Part shown: positions 50,301 to 60,041 of the stretch, in pieces
Numbering within the stretch: the stretch's first letter is position 1
Layout of the letters: each line of letters opens with the position of its first letter
Assembly (NCBI GenBank): GCA_907163375.1
Contig: CAJQUW010016946.1
Span: forward strand, 620,001 to 684,000
From: Prostheceraeus crozeri
Lineage: Eukaryota > Platyhelminthes > Polycladida > Euryleptidae
Direction of reading: 5' to 3'
Length of the DNA: 64,000 nt
Position numbers and translations under genes: made by a program
The notes under the pieces: model-generated
Told to the model about the DNA's origin: nothing
Seen by the model: the letters and a program-made list of their open reading frames with translations, nothing else
Databases searched by the model: none

Positions 50301-51219
50301 GAAAAACATCGCAATCGGAAACGGAAATTCACAGTTTGTATTTCTATGTGTTATGACACTGCTGTTTGAATTTTTTTTTTGTGCCCAATTTATTTTTGAA
50401 AAATAACCTCATTGACCACTTCTGTTGTTCTTTTATTCGAAAAATAGGGCTGTATGTAGGTACTATAAACTGACAGTATGTCGATTGGATTTTGGGTTTT
50501 GTGTAAACTTATTTTATATAGGGCTTATAGCCCTAATTAACCGATAATTTATACTGAAGGAGAAACAACGGTACTTATTATTTCTCCTCCCCCACAAATT
50601 CAAAGAGCTCTGAAAACGCTAAATTTAACTAATGACTTTGAAATTGTACGATAAGATAGATATGGGTATGGACTGTATTCAGTTAAATTTTCTTTTCAAT
50701 CTAATCAATACTTCAGGGGTAAGAGAAAATCTCATACCAGTTACCTTAGGAGACTATGGCAGATATCCGCCATTCGACTAGTGAAAGCCGCAACATCGAT
50801 ACCGGTATTAGCAGATGACTAAGTGTGCAAAACAAATAAAGTCTCCTAGAAATCATCGACCTCGACAGCTTCAGTTGAATCTTAGGGAAGAATAACTTCT
50901 GAATAAGGCACAAAATGATAAAGCACAGCTCTAATTTTAAGAATTTTGAAACTTGAAATTTTCAACATGTTGGGGGGGGGTAAATTAACAATAACAATCA
51001 AAGACAATCAATTCATCGTCTTTGATAACAATGTAACAGGCAACGTCTTTTGATAGAAATTTGTCACCATTCCTGTCGTGTAACTTAATCAATGTACTTA
51101 ATAGGAGCAATTCTTAATCAACACGGAGTACCGGAACTTCCGATAACCAGCCTACATTAATTTCCCTACTGAATCGCTACCGAACGTCCTGGCCATAGTA
51201 TTATTTATAGAAGTCCTTG
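47334..51219 (+). mobile_element. Complete P-superfamily transposon, ~200-bp inverted repeats
   Basis: The left end (CAAGGACTTCTATAAATAAT...) and the reverse complement of the right end match almost perfectly for about 200 bp (47334-47535 and 51018-51219), through GACAGGAATGGTGAC and ACGTTGCCTGTTAC. ATAAAAT flanks both sides (47327-47333 and 51220-51226); seven matching bases are visible where the P superfamily makes an 8-bp duplication. Total length 3886 bp. The THAP transposase is inside on the + strand. Confidence 0.9.
47756..49916 (+). pseudogene. P-element-type transposase with THAP domain, one frameshift
   Basis: The start chosen is MPRK at 47756, the usual THAP N-terminus, although the frame is open 17 codons further up. 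The THAP C2CH zinc finger spans residues 1-80: CTVGYC, FGFPPDEAERQRWLDALP, VCAKHW and a PPSIF box. The P-type catalytic domain follows: RNTVKGHIH, LCLLYDEVYIKPSV (D), VFALICDCHSTNRKVF (D) and FDSVHLLKSIRNNW. At about 49440 a single-base shift moves into the frame that reads ILNDPDRKPFSEPSDPRLEF, GNSAVGRIKSLTTI and TDPLESEFGIYRQASGGNF, stopping at 49916. A cryptic intron is less likely because no donor/acceptor pair fits well. About 720 codons in total, near full length for the family. Confidence 0.85.
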
Positions 51220-51226
51220 ATAAAAT

Positions 51227-52268
51227 TAATTAGAAATGCACTATAAATTCATTATCAAGCATAAATACATGTATGCTGCCAGTATAAATCTACGTAAGGT
51301 ATGAGACCAGCAGAGACAGTTGTGTCCCATCTCTCTGACATTCATTTTATTATAGTTAATTATTTCAAGTAGGCCTATTCTAGTCCAACTCCAATTCATG
51401 ATGTTGTAATGTGAATATAAGAGAGTAACCATAAAGTATGCAAGTTAATACATCCATGCTGTTTTCAGCTATTAACTCCTGTCATAGAATCAGTATATGA
51501 TAGCTGGAAACAGTTTCGAAATATGAATTTAGAATCGTGTCTACTACAGGCTATTTAGGCCTACTTACATTGCACCTTAGGTCTTGATTGTCAGCTTATG
51601 AATCCATCATGAACAGTGCGAGACGTCAAATTGTGAGTACATGTCCTCAGCATGACTATTAAAGCAACAGAAATAAATAAAAACATGCGTATTAGGATTT
51701 ATATTATCTTTCAGTCATCACAGACGCACCACCGTCATCACATCGACGCCCTCATATCAAAAACTTGGCTATAGATCTCCTATTGGTAATTAGATTGTGG
51801 TTTAGCACACATAATGTATCTTACAAGAACCAAATACAACTATCAGAAGCAAAAGAAATCAAATTTTCGAGAATATTTTGAGTGGACAAAAAAGGGTACC
51901 ACTTTTGATGGATTTTACTATATATTCACGAAGCTGAATTCCTGTTTCCCCTTAACTCTGCAAGTTGACTTTACATTCTCTTATCTTTACTCTATAATGA
52001 GCTTCTGCTCAGTAGCTTTAGATACCCGGTGCGCACAAAGTCATCCTGTAAAGTTGGGGATAGGGCTCCTCTCACAAAGTCATGCCTCCCTCGGCTGACA
52101 GACTCGTACCCTGCACCTCTTGCACTTCCTTTCTGAAGCGTGCCTTAAACAACTGAGATATCCTGCCACCTGCATCGCGATATGCAATGCATCAGATGGC
52201 TCGCTTACTTCCTCTGTGTTGTTGCAGAGAGCAGCACGCTAAAAGTTCAATCCGCTATTTGCTGTGTT
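51227..52268. other. Unassigned non-coding DNA
   Basis: ORF 51814-52098 (94 codons) shows no domain. Nothing else recognised. Confidence 0.45.
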
Positions 52269-52446
52269 GTCCGTGGCACAATGGTTAAGTGCTTGGCCTA
52301 TCGATTTTTCGGTCAAGAGGTCGAGCCCTGAAAGTGTCATTGGAAGTCGTCAGGAAGGGCATCCGGACTAAAAGGCATTGGGCATCCAGAAAAGGTTATG
52401 TCAACACCGTCCAACCCCCCAGTGTGGGGGAGTAGTGACGTTAAAG
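52269..52446 (+). repeat. SINE family A, fullest copy
   Basis: tccgtggcacaatggttaag is an A-box-like tRNA head; gaggtcgagccctg is the B-box-like part. The body has gtcgtcaggaagggcatccg (also found at many RTE-type LINE 3' ends) and closes with ggttatgtcaacaccgtcc and gtgacgtta. Other copies at 10473 (head), 42021 and 57579. Confidence 0.75.
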
Positions 52447-53727
52447 CTTGCTACTTTAATCAAGAAGACGAATTTCATTCTTGTCTAAGAATGATATTTA
52501 GTTATTGCGAAATGTGCAATAGAAAACACAAAATGCATTCAAATTCTATTCTATTCTCAAATCTCGCCTTCGAACCAGCTTAAACCAAGAAAAGATAGAA
52601 CTAAAAGCTTTCTACTCTAGGAAACATGATATATAGCTCCACCTGAAGTTGGTCAAACAATTCCGCTTACCATCTCACTTGTCACAGTCAAGACTGGTCC
52701 CCGAAGAATTTATCACGTTTCCTCTCCAAGTGTGCAGTTACTAAACAATCAATTTTCTTCTATTTTAAGTATCATTTAAATCTTCGTTTCAACATGCATG
52801 CATGCTCGGGGCGCATATGACATACATTCGATCTCCACCGTGGAATCTCTCTTAGTCAACCGAGTGGGTGGTCGTGTCTCTCGCAGGGGACATTCTGACC
52901 AATATCAATGACAGAAAGTTTGAAGAGAACTTACACCAAATGTACAATTCAATCAGCTTCAGTGTTAAATGTCATCTCACCTCAATATTCCGACAACTTA
53001 GAAAATGCTGTGAACTAACGTCCATTCAACCTGCCAGCATCGTTGGTTTGGCAATTTGCGTCTCATCTCATTCATCATGCGAGAGTTCCGAATGTGACTA
53101 ATGAATAGATTCAAGGTTTCTCCTTATTACAGCAGCTCCAACCTTCATGCTCTTTCTTCACTTTCACGTCATCAGATATGAGTAGATTAATCGTACGAAT
53201 ATTTTTAATGATGCCAACAATTCCCATAATTGTCATTCATGGTTCATGGTCCACGCTGATCTGCATGACAATGTATTCACCTAATGAAGCACAACTCTTT
53301 TTACTCATCTACAATTGGTTTATTACAAAACATACTGTTTTGATAACAATTACCTTTGAGAGCATGTCTATCTTGCATATCTGCTGAGGTAAATTGCAAT
53401 GATCCGAGAAATGTTGGGGGGCAATATTCGGATGTGGTGTCGTGTCCTTCTGGGAGGGCAGGATAAATTTTCACTGAAATATTCGTAATATCACAGTTGT
53501 TGAACATTTACCAGGTAGGCAGCTCTATAAATCCAGGCGAGCAAGAAAATCGCAGAAATTCCCTCTTGCTTCGCTGCCCCTGAATTCTGCACTTTCTTAT
53601 CCTTCTTGCTTCATAGGACACCTGTTATGCAATGGCTGCTAGTCTTTGGAAGATCCTGCTATTCATTTCCACAGGGCACGCATGTAATGTTGACACTATC
53701 ACTCACACTGCATAAGAAGAAAACAGT
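52447..53727. other. Unassigned non-coding DNA
   Basis: Nothing recognised. Confidence 0.45.
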
Positions 53728-53735
53728 GAATGAAT

Positions 53736-55219
53736 CAGTGGCGGAGAAGTTTATCGATTACGGAGTCAATCGCGCGATTCTTCAATGACCAGGAATCGTG
53801 CTACTTTTTTGAAATGTGCCTTCTCAGTGAAATTTGCTTGTTGAGATAAAAAACAATGTATCTATTCACTCTTTCATCGTTTGAGATATTTGCAACGCGG
53901 GGCCTCGTTCCTGAGATCATGTATAGTTGGACTGAGCTGCCGTCTGAAATCTCTATTGAGAGTTCCCCATACCCATGAACGTCCATGCCACACCGCAGGA
54001 ATGCGTTATTTCATACCATAGCATTAAACACGTTCGTTTAGACCAGGTACACGATTTATACGAATCATACATGTTGTCAGGACAGTCAAGCATTGTAGGT
54101 CCCTATCATATCAGGTATATCTCCGCATTGAAATCATATAAATATATTGATAACAATGCACATTGATGCCTGATTTACATTTAACATGCACACTATGAAC
54201 ATAACCCGGTAACAATTGCACTTGCAGATTTGCTAATTATGAAGATTGCCAGATGAGTGCCAGTTCGCGTGGGCACTGAATAGAAAGGTGTCCTCAGACT
54301 TGAACTAGTGAATTTTTGATCATAAAACTCCTTGGCAGCAGTAGACCCTGCACTATTCTCTCTTCAAGGGGCTGTCAGTACGGCTGGGAATGGTCCAACG
54401 CAGCTGAATGACTGTACAAGGGGCTGCCCTGTGTTCTTTTATCTTGCCTTTGGCGTGCGGCTGATAAGCATAAATATTTCAGGGAACCAGTTCTAGATAT
54501 TTTAAGCTAGTTTGGACAATTCCGAGTCCTACTGATGAACCCTAGTTGGGCAAAGCGCAGTGTCTAAGGCTGCCACAATTTTAGTGCTTAAAATTGCTGA
54601 AGTGTGAGGCCGTCTCTTTATTAGATTTGCTAATGTTTTGCAATAGCTATAAGTTTAATAACTTGATTTAATTGGAACATAATTATGCTTAATTTCTGGA
54701 CTGATAGAGAAAGCGGCAAATGCCTACACTCCAACGGCTATGTTAGGCAAAATATGATTGATAAAGACCAAAAGAACCAAAACTGGGAAATAAAAATATT
54801 TATAAACCGGTATACTTCATAGTACATGATGCGTTCGCAGTACTTCTATGATGTCAGATTTGCAGTAGAATCTTATAAATCGATTATTAATACTTCTCAT
54901 GCCTTGTTGGCGACTTTTTATGTGTTCTGATGTATTATGATGTTTCCCCAAACATTTACAAATGGAGTATCGCATTAGTTATTATGGTAGTTACAATTTC
55001 AGACTGGAAAGACTATAAAAGTGTCACGTGCTCTCAATTTGATTGAAAATTATCAAACTTTAAATGAAAAATGATCTAGAAAAGAAAAATGATGCAAGCT
55101 AATAAAGTATAATATGCTAACTGTAAATTTCAAGTCACTGAATCTCAAAATATTCAGAATCGCACGATTTTCGATTAATCGCGCGTTGAGTCGCGAAAAT
55201 CGAATCGCGCCCGCCACTG
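53736..55219. mobile_element. hAT-like non-autonomous element, 8-bp target duplication
   Basis: CAGTGGCGG opens at 53736 and its reverse complement CCGCCACTG closes at 55219. Inward the ends share further words (agtcaatcgcgcgatt against aatcgcgcgttgagt). GAATGAAT occurs exactly on both sides (53728-53735 and 55220-55227). The 1484-bp interior has no transposase; it includes a block at 54280-54470 related to retroelement sequence at 33.4-33.6 kb. An 8-bp duplication and CAG-type ends fit hAT. Confidence 0.75.
54280..54470. repeat. Dispersed repeat shared with 33430-33610
   Basis: Shares tagaaaggtgtcctc, cataaaactccttggcagc and ggctgccctgtgttctttta with the 33.4-33.6 kb segment, but the blocks are in permuted order. 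This suggests that the family consists of a tandemly repeated unit. Confidence 0.5.
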
Positions 55220-55654
55220 GAATGAATACAATTAACGATTTATCGTAGGCAAAAGATTAAATGCAATTCTTATGGATTTGAAATGTTTAATCGTTTAGAA
55301 CCCCTAAAAATTCTCAAGGAATCTTTATCTTCCTATTGTTGTACTGCATTTTATCTTCAATTATGCAGCTTTGGAGAATTCAGGTTACCAAGTAAACTTT
55401 GTAAATGCTTTGCGACTTTCTGAAGAAATCATTTGTACTTGTTTGTTATTCATGTTCGTTTTTAAGAAGGGTTTGCCTTTGATCTTCAGGAATATGTACC
55501 ATTTGTGTCAATTTGCTTCACACTATTACATGGTACATCGGCTAAGTTCTGAAACATGGTGAAGCTTTCCAGCTTTACAAAGATGGGATGAGACGCACAT
55601 GAGAACCTTTAATATTGTTAGTAGAATTTTGAGTTGCACTCGCGGTTGAAAAAT

Positions 55655-56150
55655 GGGAACATAGCGGAATAGCCGCCATTTCATCCCTTATCAAGAATCA
55701 TCAGATTCACATCTCCCTACACTGACACAACTACCTGTTTGAAAATGCAACCACACCCGGAGCAAATTTGAGATTTGCAATTAGCATTTTAAGTGAAATT
55801 TCTACGGATATTCACTGCATTCTGCCTTTAACACAACATTAATATTTGGTCTACATTAGTGAGCCTGTAATATTTAATAGATGCTGCTTTTTTGCAGACA
55901 CAATTTAGATAGAATAATTAATCATTGAAATCCATCGTCAGATGAAGTATGGGAACTGACCTGAATGGTTGCCATTTCATCCTGTATCAGGAATCATTAA
56001 CAGATTTCTCAACATCGACACTTCAGTCTTGTTGTCTAAAATTGCAGCCAACAACGTATCTCATCTTGGACGGGAATATTCTGAATATGGTTGTCAGGCA
56101 AAAGGCACAAATGTACATTTCATTACGTGTCTAAGTCGTTTCATATTGCA
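55655..56150 (+). repeat. Dispersed repeat family C, copies 2 and 3
   Basis: At 55665-55740 and 55955-56040 the words gccatttcatcc, atcaggaatcat and cacatctc/caacatcgacac recur in the order seen at 11966-12060. Copy 3 also has aatatggttgtcaggcaaaa, similar to copy 1's aacatggttaaatca part. Probably two adjacent partial copies of one unknown repeat. Confidence 0.5.
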
Positions 56151-57578
56151 CGGATCTTGAAGAACAAAAACTATGTTATTAAGACTGCTGTTCCTAAGCT
56201 GATGTCATGATTACATCATCAGCACTTTAGTGAGCTGCGAAACTCTGCACTTGGCTCGCCAGAATCTATATAATTATTTTTGTACCAAAGTTATGAAAAA
56301 GGCGAAGATATCACCCACCGTTTTCCATTGTTTAGAGCACATGCGACATGAGAATAATCTAAATGTGACAATCCATGCATTTAAGCTTGACAATGCGCTA
56401 GTCAGAATGTAATATTTAGCATAAAACAGCCTTTAAAGATGTGCTCAGGCATTGGACGTTTTGCAATAGTTCTCGTGCCATTCAACTGTGGAATCCTGTT
56501 GTGAAACTGTTGTCCATTTCGTCTGAAAAATTGACATCTTTAACTTCAATCCACTTCTTGATTATAAGCATTTCTGATCCACTTCCTAATGCAAATTTCT
56601 CTTCAACTTCATATGAAGCAGGTTTACGTGGAATTGCTTGTGGAGCATCGAAAGAGTAATAATCGTTCCTGTTGTAAGATTGCAGTTTTGGAACCAATTA
56701 TTATCGCAACACAGACACGCTAGTCACGCTTCTCAAGACTGAATTTCATAATCAGATACTCTTACTGCAAAGCGTTTCCGTATTATGATGACTAATCAGT
56801 TGCTGAGAATTTCGGAACATGTCGAGCAGTGTGATTTCTGATGCTCTCATCAGGCATGTGATTGATTACAAATCCCAAGGAAAGAGCGTATACAGAAACT
56901 TATCGTCCAAGTCTCCCAAGACAGACCACAGAGGTCTGGAATCGTCGAGACTGAAATGCAGTCAAGCCTCACAATGATAACAGACCATTTCTAATTAGCT
57001 CTCTGAGAGGAATTCTCAATTGATCTAAACGCAAGTGAAGACTAGCAGATTGATCAGTGGAGATCATTCGTTCACTGTCTGTCATCGAGTAACCTCATCA
57101 TGAATTTCATTAGCTCATGAGAATTGAGAAGGAATGCAAGCAGATGCTTCTGTCAAATTAACAGTGTTAATGGTTATATTGATAGATGATCTCGAGTTGG
57201 ATTCTCATTTTACATAATTAAATTAATTGGAATTGTCTTATTCAATACTAGCCTTGGGACATTATCTGCAACAAAATTCTCGTTTATGCAGGTCAACCAT
57301 GTGATGAGATGTGGGAAAATGATTTTCTCTTTCTGTAGTGCTTCAAGTTGGATATCGAAATGTCTAGCAGTTTCTGGGATTATAATCTTCCTTTCACTAG
57401 AAGTTGGAGACCGGTGAACGCAGGGTCAAGAGGTGCATGCATGAAGAATTCCATTTGATGATGGTTGCTCCTCATGGCTTCCTGCTTTGGTGCTCGCATA
57501 ATGAAGTTTTGCATATATTTAGCATCAGAAGTGGCGTTCAATGACCTCTCACCCTATCGAAGAGATATAAGTTGAATT
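56151..57578. other. Unassigned DNA; weak exon-like minus ORF at 56482-56697
   Basis: The minus frame 56697-56482 encodes AIPRKPASYEVEEKFALGSG and IIKKWIEVKDVNFSDEMDNS. The composition looks protein-like, but I recognise no family and no clear splice sites. The rest shows nothing. Confidence 0.3.
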
Positions 57579-57762
57579 AGTCCCCGTGGCACAGTGGTTA
57601 AGTGTTTGGCCTAGCGATCTTTCGGTGCTGAGAGTGAACCCCGAGTTTCATTGATAGTCGTCAGGAAAGGCATCCGGATTAAAAGATCACACGCTCCAGA
57701 TTAAAGTTTGACTATGTCACCACCGCCACGCCCTCAGTATGGGGGGGGGAGTGACGTTGAGC
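57579..57762 (+). repeat. SINE family A copy
   Basis: tccccgtggcacagtggtta (A-box), gtgaaccccgag (decayed B-box), gtcgtcaggaaaggcatccg, a tgactatgtcaccaccgcc end, then a G9 run and gtgacgttga. Nearly colinear with the copy at 52269. Confidence 0.75.
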
Positions 57763-57782
57763 CATCATTTTTTAAATGATTA

Positions 57783-57893
57783 ACGATCATCCCATGTTAT
57801 AGAAGTGATCGACCGATCTACGGTCATCCCATGTTATAGAAGTGATCGACCGATCAACGATCATCCCATGTTATAGAAGTAATCGATCGGTCA
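57783..57893. repeat. 37-bp tandem repeat, three copies
   Basis: acgatcatcccatgttatag followed by aagtgatcgaccgatc is repeated three times with a 37-bp period immediately after the SINE end; copies differ by one to three bases. Confidence 0.9.
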
Positions 57894-58305
57894 TATACAT
57901 TGACAGAATTTGCAAATGTATAACGAAGTTTTTGGCTTTTCATAATACGTTTTCTATTCTTGGAAACCAATTAAGAGCATTCAGACTCTGCAACCGACTG
58001 ATTAAGGCTTAGATCGTGAGGCATCATTCAATTTCCATGTAGTGTACATGAGTGGTAGACATACATAAAGAAGATTCCCAATTACAATAGAATTATTCGT
58101 GCTTTGATAACATGTTTTGAACGATCGAAAGATTGAGTAGTAATGTGAGTATTGACTTATTTGCCAATGTAATGAGGCACAGACCTACGTTAGAATTTAT
58201 AATAATGATGATAGTAAGAAATGTATTCTCAAAGTTAATCACATGCAAGTAAATTAATATAAATTGATTAGCAATATGATTACCGAATGACAGCTGATGT
58301 TGCGA
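57894..58305. other. Unassigned non-coding DNA
   Basis: Nothing recognised. Confidence 0.45.
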
Positions 58306-58309
58306 AATG

Positions 58310-58600
58310 CTTTGTCTCCGAAAGTACTATTGAGTTATTAAGACAAGCCATGTTGCTATCACAATATTTATTGAGCAGAATGCAGTACAACCTAGCATGA
58401 GTAAGCCAGTAGTTAGTGTGAGTGTACAAAATAATTCAACATAAATAGAAATAGAAATCGCATCCATGGTTACAGGAATTAATGAACCAAATAGTATACC
58501 AAGATATTTACGTACAAGTAAATGAAAAGGTAAAAGAATGTCTATGTATGGACCTGTCAGATTTCTGTTCTTAATCTGGAGGACAGATCACATCTCCACA
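58310..58600 (-). repeat. Probable Copia 3' LTR
   Basis: On the minus strand the pol end is followed by a purine-rich tract (agatcaaggggg) and then tgtggagatgtgatctgtcc, which suits the tg start of an LTR. caataaat near 58367 could be its polyadenylation signal. The far end is an estimate: the 5' LTR lies outside the window, so no comparison is possible. Confidence 0.45.
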
Positions 58601-58609
58601 GGCCCCCTT

Positions 58610-60035
58610 GATCTGGCCCACTACCCTTAAGAACCGAATTCTGCCAAGGGGTTTCGTCAAAACATCAGAAAGATTTTGTTCTGTAGACACATAAGATAAG
58701 AGTTATTTTACCAGATGCTACCAATTCCCGTATAAAATGGTATCTGATATCAATATGTTTAGTTCTTTGATGATGACCGGGATTCTTGCTCAGGGCTATA
58801 TCACCTTGATTATCACAAAAGAGTTGTACGGATTTTGTCGTTATTAAAAGATCTTCACACAGTTGTTGCAGATATATTGCTTCTTTTGCCGTTTCACCGA
58901 GGGCCAAGTATTCTGCCTCACAAGTAGATAGGTCAACAGTCGGTTGCTTTTTAGTCTTCCAACTAATTGGACCTGTAACTCCATTTAGCTTGAAAAATGT
59001 AAGCGGATGTAGAACGTCTATCTTCAGGTGAGGATGCCCAATCGGAATCACTGTAACCATGCAATATTGGATTCTAGGTCTTGCTATAAGTAAGTTTCCA
59101 ATGTTTGGTGCCTTTGAGATAACGGAGGACACGTCTAGCTGCAGTGACATTCGGTCAATAGAATCAGAATTTTCCGACAATTCTCAGTACAACAGGTATA
59201 ATCATCATAAATCCTATACTCCAAACTAGTATGAGTCGAAATTTCATGACGATCGGATGAATATTTGAGGAGTAATAGAAGTTGATAATCCGGCGATTTA
59301 TGTGCGCCACCCTGTACATCATAATCAATAGGAGCATGCAAATATGCTGATTTAACATCCATCTGATACAAATGCAAGTTATTTTGTATAGCCTTTTGCA
59401 CAAGGAATCGTATTGTTGCCATTCTTGTTGTTGGAGAGAATGTCTCTTCGTAGTCTAAACCGGGAATTTGTGAGCAACCTTTCGCTACATATCGTGCTTT
59501 GTATTTATCAATATTTCCATGCTCGTTTAATTTCACAGTATATACCCAACGACCTTTGATCTCATTGTAATCGGGAGGACGTTCAACCAGTTCACAAGTC
59601 TCATTCTCTTCTAGAGCTTGAATCTCTTCATCCATTGCTCTTTTCCATCTATCTGCATTATTTGAATTAATCGCTTCTTCATATGTATTAGGGATGTCGT
59701 ATAAGATATTGGTTGCGTATATTGATATGATATTGGAAGAAAATCTTTCATAGTTTAATCGCTCAGGTGGGCGTCTGTTTCTTGGAGGAAGTTGCCTTTT
59801 CTGCAGATTTGCAGTTTCTGAGGGATCATTGTTTGTTCATTGTCTTCGTCGGAGTCATCAACAATCCGGTTTCGTAAATCGTTGTCTTCCTTTGAAAAGC
59901 GTACATTTCTTGATGTTCTCACTTTATGAGTTTGTGCATCTAGAACATAATAACTGTTATTCAAAGGATTGATGCCGATGAAAATTCCAGGTAAACTTCG
60001 TTGATCCAGTTTTGATTTATGAATTTCATCATAAA
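58610..60035 (-). pseudogene. Copia pol: linker, reverse transcriptase, RNase H, with lesions
   Basis: The linker reads HKSKLDQRSLPGIFIGINPL and LDAQTHKVRTSRNVRFS. Reverse transcriptase starts MDEEIQALEENETCELVERP and runs through RYVAKGCSQIPGLDYEETFS and LYQMDVKSAYLHAPIDYDV. It then stops being Copia-like: about 59155-59325 is unrelated sequence, so the catalytic YVDD and thumb are missing. Reading resumes in another frame with AARRVLRYLKGTKHWKLTYS and HGYSDSDWASSPEDRRST. After a further shift come SWKTKKQPTVDLSTCEAEYL and LFCDNQGDIALSKNPGHHQR, then KHIDIRYHFIRE, the Copia RNase H. The end reads NLSDVLTKPLGRIRFLR. It cannot be active. Confidence 0.85.
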
Positions 60036-60041
60036 TAGTGC

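Noticed and set aside
51814-52098. 94-codon + strand ORF
   Set aside because: No recognised features; AT-rich chance ORF.
55140-55219. Interpreting the gcgcgattaatcg-rich stretch as a replication origin or regulatory island
   Set aside because: It is better explained as the right terminal repeat of the hAT-like element ending at 55219.
10473-57620. tRNA genes at the tRNA-like heads
   Set aside because: No cloverleaf or acceptor pairing can be formed; the heads continue into shared SINE bodies.
7600-58300. Further PTEN exons on the + strand
   Set aside because: Looked for FLDSKHK-like, HCKAGKGRTG-like and C2-domain blocks by eye; none found.
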